From NCBI GenBank assembly GCA_008694505.1, contig VZDJ01007753.1:9473555-9537554 (forward strand): a DNA stretch of 64,000 nt, in the 5' to 3' direction. Position numbers and translations under genes: made by a program. Origin of the DNA: Cyanoderma ruficeps (lineage: Eukaryota; Chordata; Aves; Passeriformes; Timaliidae). Shown here piece after piece: positions 60,295-64,000 of the stretch; the stretch's first letter is position 1; every line of letters starts with the position of its first letter. The notes below the pieces were generated by a model. The model was not told the DNA's origin. It did no database searches and saw only the letters and a list, made by a program, of their open reading frames with translations.

Positions 60295-60690
60295 ACTGCA
60301 GCTCCAATACTGTGTTCAATTTCAGTACATTTTATGCTATAAAGGTAGGCTGACTACAGGAGTTAAAGAAGAGTTATAAGAGCCATCATGGTGCAGAAAG
60401 CAATGGTCTGTAACCATACACAAAGAAAACACTGTGGGCAATGTTAAAAGCCAGATTGTTAACACAGAAGTGACAACGTGATAAGCATAGTGAAAAATAG
60501 GTGAATAGAGACAATAGATTGAAATTAAGACAAGAAAAATGCATTCTTTGTTTAAAATCTTCTTGCTGGAGTTATATGAACATGTAGAATAATCTCCCAC
60601 AAGAAATACTAGAAAACCCATAACTCGGACTGGTCAAAAAACTAGGAAGAATGTTACAGTAAATGGCTGTAGAGGCAGACAAATTAGATG
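60295..60690 (+). mobile_element. Ancient CR1-like LINE fragment
   Basis: Co-linear words: CTGCAGCTCCAATACTGTGT (young CR1: 'ctggagtactgtgttcagtt'), then GGAGTTAAAGAAGAGTTATA with CATCATGGTGCAGAAAGC, and later ATGTAGAATAATCTCCCACA with AAACTAGGAAGA. The last resembles the 'tggaa.aa.ctgcc...' and 'aaa.actagata...' region near the 3' end of old CR1/L3-type LINEs. It is strongly diverged, without open frames on the plus strand. The 94-codon minus-strand frame here is incidental. Confidence 0.45.
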
Positions 60691-63600
60691 TCCTACTGCC
60701 ACTAGAGGCCCTTTCCCTTTCAATTTTCATGAGTTGAAACCCACACAGATTCATTGCTAAAAACACAGAAGGAAATTGAAGGTATTCGAGCCCAGATAAT
60801 TTTTGTTTCCTGCTCTTCTGTTTCTGTGTCTTGGAGTAAACCTAGTGCAGGATAAGTAAAAGTGGCTGAAAGCACAGTGATTACTAACACAATCAGACTG
60901 AATAGGTCTGACTCAAAGTTATACTAGGCTAAGATAGTAGTAGGCGTTCTGAGGTGGGTTTTTTAAATTATTATTTATTTTGGAGAGGGGGAGAGAAGAT
61001 GAGGGAAATTCAAAGGGCAGAAAATATTTGTGTGAAAATAACTCGTCTATGGTGCTTTGTGTTGATCTATGCTCCAATAGTGCGAGTATAACCTTGAAGA
61101 TCATTGCCCAATGCCAAAGAATTCATTAGTTTCTGGACTGGAGCTATTTGTAAGTGGACAATCATACTGACACAGCAAAATTAATCATTAAGGTTATTGT
61201 AATAAAGTTTTGAAGCCTTCAAAGATTCTTCCTCTACACTGCTGTGGCAATCATGAAAGTTATTGCTGAATGTCAATCAATGTGCCTTCTAAACATGAGT
61301 TCACATATTTAGTCTGCTGCTCACTCACAAGAACCGTAACTTAAAGCAGAAAAGGATATTACGTCCTTATAGCATAATGCCTATGAACATTCACATGGGC
61401 AGTCAACACACAGGATATACTGGACTCATAGTTCTTTTGTTCTCAAGAAAACAGTAATTTTTGATTTTAACCTGTTCAGTCTCAGGACAAAAGCCCTAGC
61501 AATGAGAGGTAAAGGCTTATATCATGAGCGTTGCTTCAAACTCTGATGTTTTTGCTCATTTGCTTGGACAAAACTGGGTAAAACTCTTCAAGCAAGCACT
61601 CATTTCCTGCATGACATCTGTGGAGCCTGCATTGAGATAATTGACTGCAAATGGAGGATTTTGTATAATTTCCTGGACTTCATTCCCTTAAATTTCCTCT
61701 AATTATTATTACATCCTCTGTGTTTCATAGTTTCTTTGATGCCCTCATAAAATTGTTCTAACAGGAGTCTTCTCTGATGTCACCAAGAAATTCTTCTAAC
61801 AGAAGTGTGCTGAAAAAGTCAGGACAGATGGATAGCTGGACAGGTATCTACTTGCATATCCCCAAAAGAAGAAATGGTTTGGAAAGCCTTTTCACATTCA
61901 CTTTAACAGACCCCTCCTTTGTATATTCTTCTGCTTTTATACATGGCTGGTTTTTTTTGCAATGTCCTGAATCGATCCCTCCTTTCTGTTATGTTTCACT
62001 TAATTATCAAATTGCTCATATCTAGTCCTAGCTGCAGACTCTGAACTAACAGAGTTATATTCCTGTTAGTGATGTGAATGCTGCAGCTGCATATGGCCCC
62101 TCTTTGCAGGGCTGGTGGCACTAACATGTCTGGTTAAAGAGAACAGAAGTGCAGTATGTGCAGAAAAGCATTAATTAAAAGAGAGGTACTTATCTGCAGT
62201 ACTCTTTCAGGAGAGTGACAATGTGGTTTGACATAGTTCTTTTTTGGCCACAGTGAGGGTATGAACATCAGGAAAAATGTTCACAGTAATTTAAAATACT
62301 GTAATGGAAAACATGACTGCAACATAGCATCAACCTTCTCCACCTAATTCCAAACCATGTTAGGATATGCCTGGTCCTGAAAAAACAGGTTAATCACATT
62401 TTCTCAGGAAATAACTTTGCGATCATCCGGGACAACACTCTATTCCACTAGGAAAAAAATTCAATATAAACATAAGATAGGGGTCATCCTTCCTTTAAAA
62501 ATACACTAACAAAGGAAAACTTGAAGGCTCCTATTCTTAAGTAGAACATAAGAATGAAGAAAGATCTTATTGAGCTTGAAAATTGTAAAGCAATAATTAG
62601 AAGTTCTTATCTTCTCCAAGAATGTGAGGTGAAAATTTAAAACATTCCATCAAAGAAAATAAACAATGTTTTCCCCGCAAACAAGAAAGAAACATATACT
62701 TTTGTATATGTTTTTGTTCCCAAATCCTTGTTTGCATCCCTGCTCAGATAAATTTTGCACTCTTATTCTCTGCTCCCACTATCTGAATGACACAGGTCAC
62801 TGGTAGCAAAGGTAGAGGAAAATCAGTTCCCGCCCTTGCAATGTCCAGAAAAAAATGTGACAAAACAATTTAGTTCTTTCCAGGGTTGTCTGAAGTGCCC
62901 ATCACTCCCTAAGTAACCTCCTTCAAAATTTATCTGATTAGGTCAAGGTGTGATTACCTAGAGATGTTTTTAATGAAATTCTAGTCTTCACACCCATGGA
63001 AAAAGTTAAGCCATGCTCTAAGTTTTTTAAAATCTTCTTGGGATTGATGTAAGCACTACACTGAAATCCCACTTTAGGTCTGCCCTAATAGAGAGGTATT
63101 TACACAGGAAACTGTTTCACCTGGCATACAGCAGGAGTACTGAAGAAATAACATGAGTTCTTAAGAAAATTATGAGTAGCGAACTAATGACAAACACCAG
63201 CACATTTCTTATTCTTTTATTCCAGCACTAAGAATGTAAACATGCTGCACAATTTTAGCAGGGAGCCAAAAAAGGAAAGTTTTATAAACAACCATTTACA
63301 GGATTTTTCCTTACCCCAGTGATGTGGCTGTTCCTAACATCCTAGCACACTGCTGAATGGGAAAATCTCTTCCAAAGCACACAGTAAAAATCTTTTGAAG
63401 GTACATATGAGCATGACACACAAACCTGTATCTCCTGCAGATGATATAAGGCATAGCTTAAAACCTGACTGGAAACCAGATACTGCAACTTTGTAGTTTT
63501 TCTCAAGGTTTAATGAAAACTTAACATTTGAAGTTAATACTTTCCTGGATAGACCACTTTTCTACAAAAACACTATCAGTGTTTCATAAGAAGTTGCTAC

Positions 63601-64000
63601 ATGGTAGAGGCCAAACCCTGTACACATCTACCCCCATTTAAGGATGCTGCTTACAACAAGATAAAAGCAGCCTAAGAGTCACAGTTCATACATATTTGCA
63701 TGGTATTTAAATAGTTGTTGTTTGACATATGTAATACCGATAAAAATCACAAGATTGTACTTGTAGAGAGCAGCTTTTCCTTTTCTTGTATTAGGTGGGC
63801 AAGCTTGGGAGTTTTTGGTTTTTTTTTAAATTGCAAATTAGTATCTGACTTTTCTCTTTCCTAACATTTTCTAAGCTGATTAATTCTGAGAACCAATTCC
63901 AGTAAAGGTATCAAACCAGACTATATTAAGTGATAAGGATTACACTAATTCATCCACAGCATCTTGATAAACAATCTTTCAGTGATGGATGAGAGGAATT
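60691..64000. other. AT-rich non-coding stretch
   Basis: No gene, RNA or repeat family recognised up to the end of the window. Two plus-strand T-rich runs near 61949 and 63821 are the only low-complexity sites. Confidence 0.6.

Overview
The window looks like gene-poor, AT-rich DNA from a bird nuclear genome, most likely a songbird. The evidence is direct. There are several 3' ends of CR1 LINEs with the usual avian ending (ATTCTATG or ATTCTGTG units). There are two related solo LTRs of one endogenous retrovirus family, and one of them sits inside a second LTR whose text resembles LTRs common in passerine genomes. There are also a fragment of another avian ERVL-type LTR and several very old CR1-like remnants. 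I found no prokaryotic gene organisation, rRNA, tRNA or CRISPR array. Almost all open frames of 60-120 codons look like chance, repeat-derived or low-complexity frames.

Layout. 1-3100: unique AT-rich sequence. 3100-4900: the most gene-like part. A CpG island (about 4430-4860) carries a perfect RFX-type X-box, a long polypyrimidine tract and a TATAAAAAG motif on the minus strand. About 1.1 kb further along the minus strand lies a well-formed ATG-containing open segment behind a possible splice acceptor. Together these could be the promoter and first coding exon of a minus-strand gene whose later exons would run towards position 1 and beyond. 4900-9450: non-coding, with a young CR1 tail at 7378-7492. 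9458-10285: an LTR with a second LTR nested in it. 10300-16400: non-coding, with a SOX-type palindrome near 13.9 kb. 16401-20000: three CR1-derived fragments, one with RT-coding sequence and an internal deletion. 20000-31000: non-coding, with an ERVL LTR fragment (25.4 kb), an old CR1-like fragment next to a (TCCA)n microsatellite (28.2-28.6 kb) and a CR1 tail on the minus strand (30.9 kb). 31.3-31.9 kb: a possible 139-bp plus-strand exon with good splice signals and a strong GC-rich hairpin. 32-58.9 kb: mostly unique AT-rich sequence, with a CR1 on the minus strand (40.7-41.1 kb), a 58-bp tandem duplication, microsatellites, a possible terminal exon at 53.9 kb and a homeobox-site-rich stretch at 57.6-58.0 kb. 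58.9-59.4 kb: the second solo LTR. 60.3-60.7 kb: another old CR1-like remnant. The rest to 64000 is featureless.

No pathway or operon can be reconstructed. The protein-coding calls are candidate exons only, without family assignment. I could not run any search, so repeat names come from recognising the text of the families and percentages are not given.
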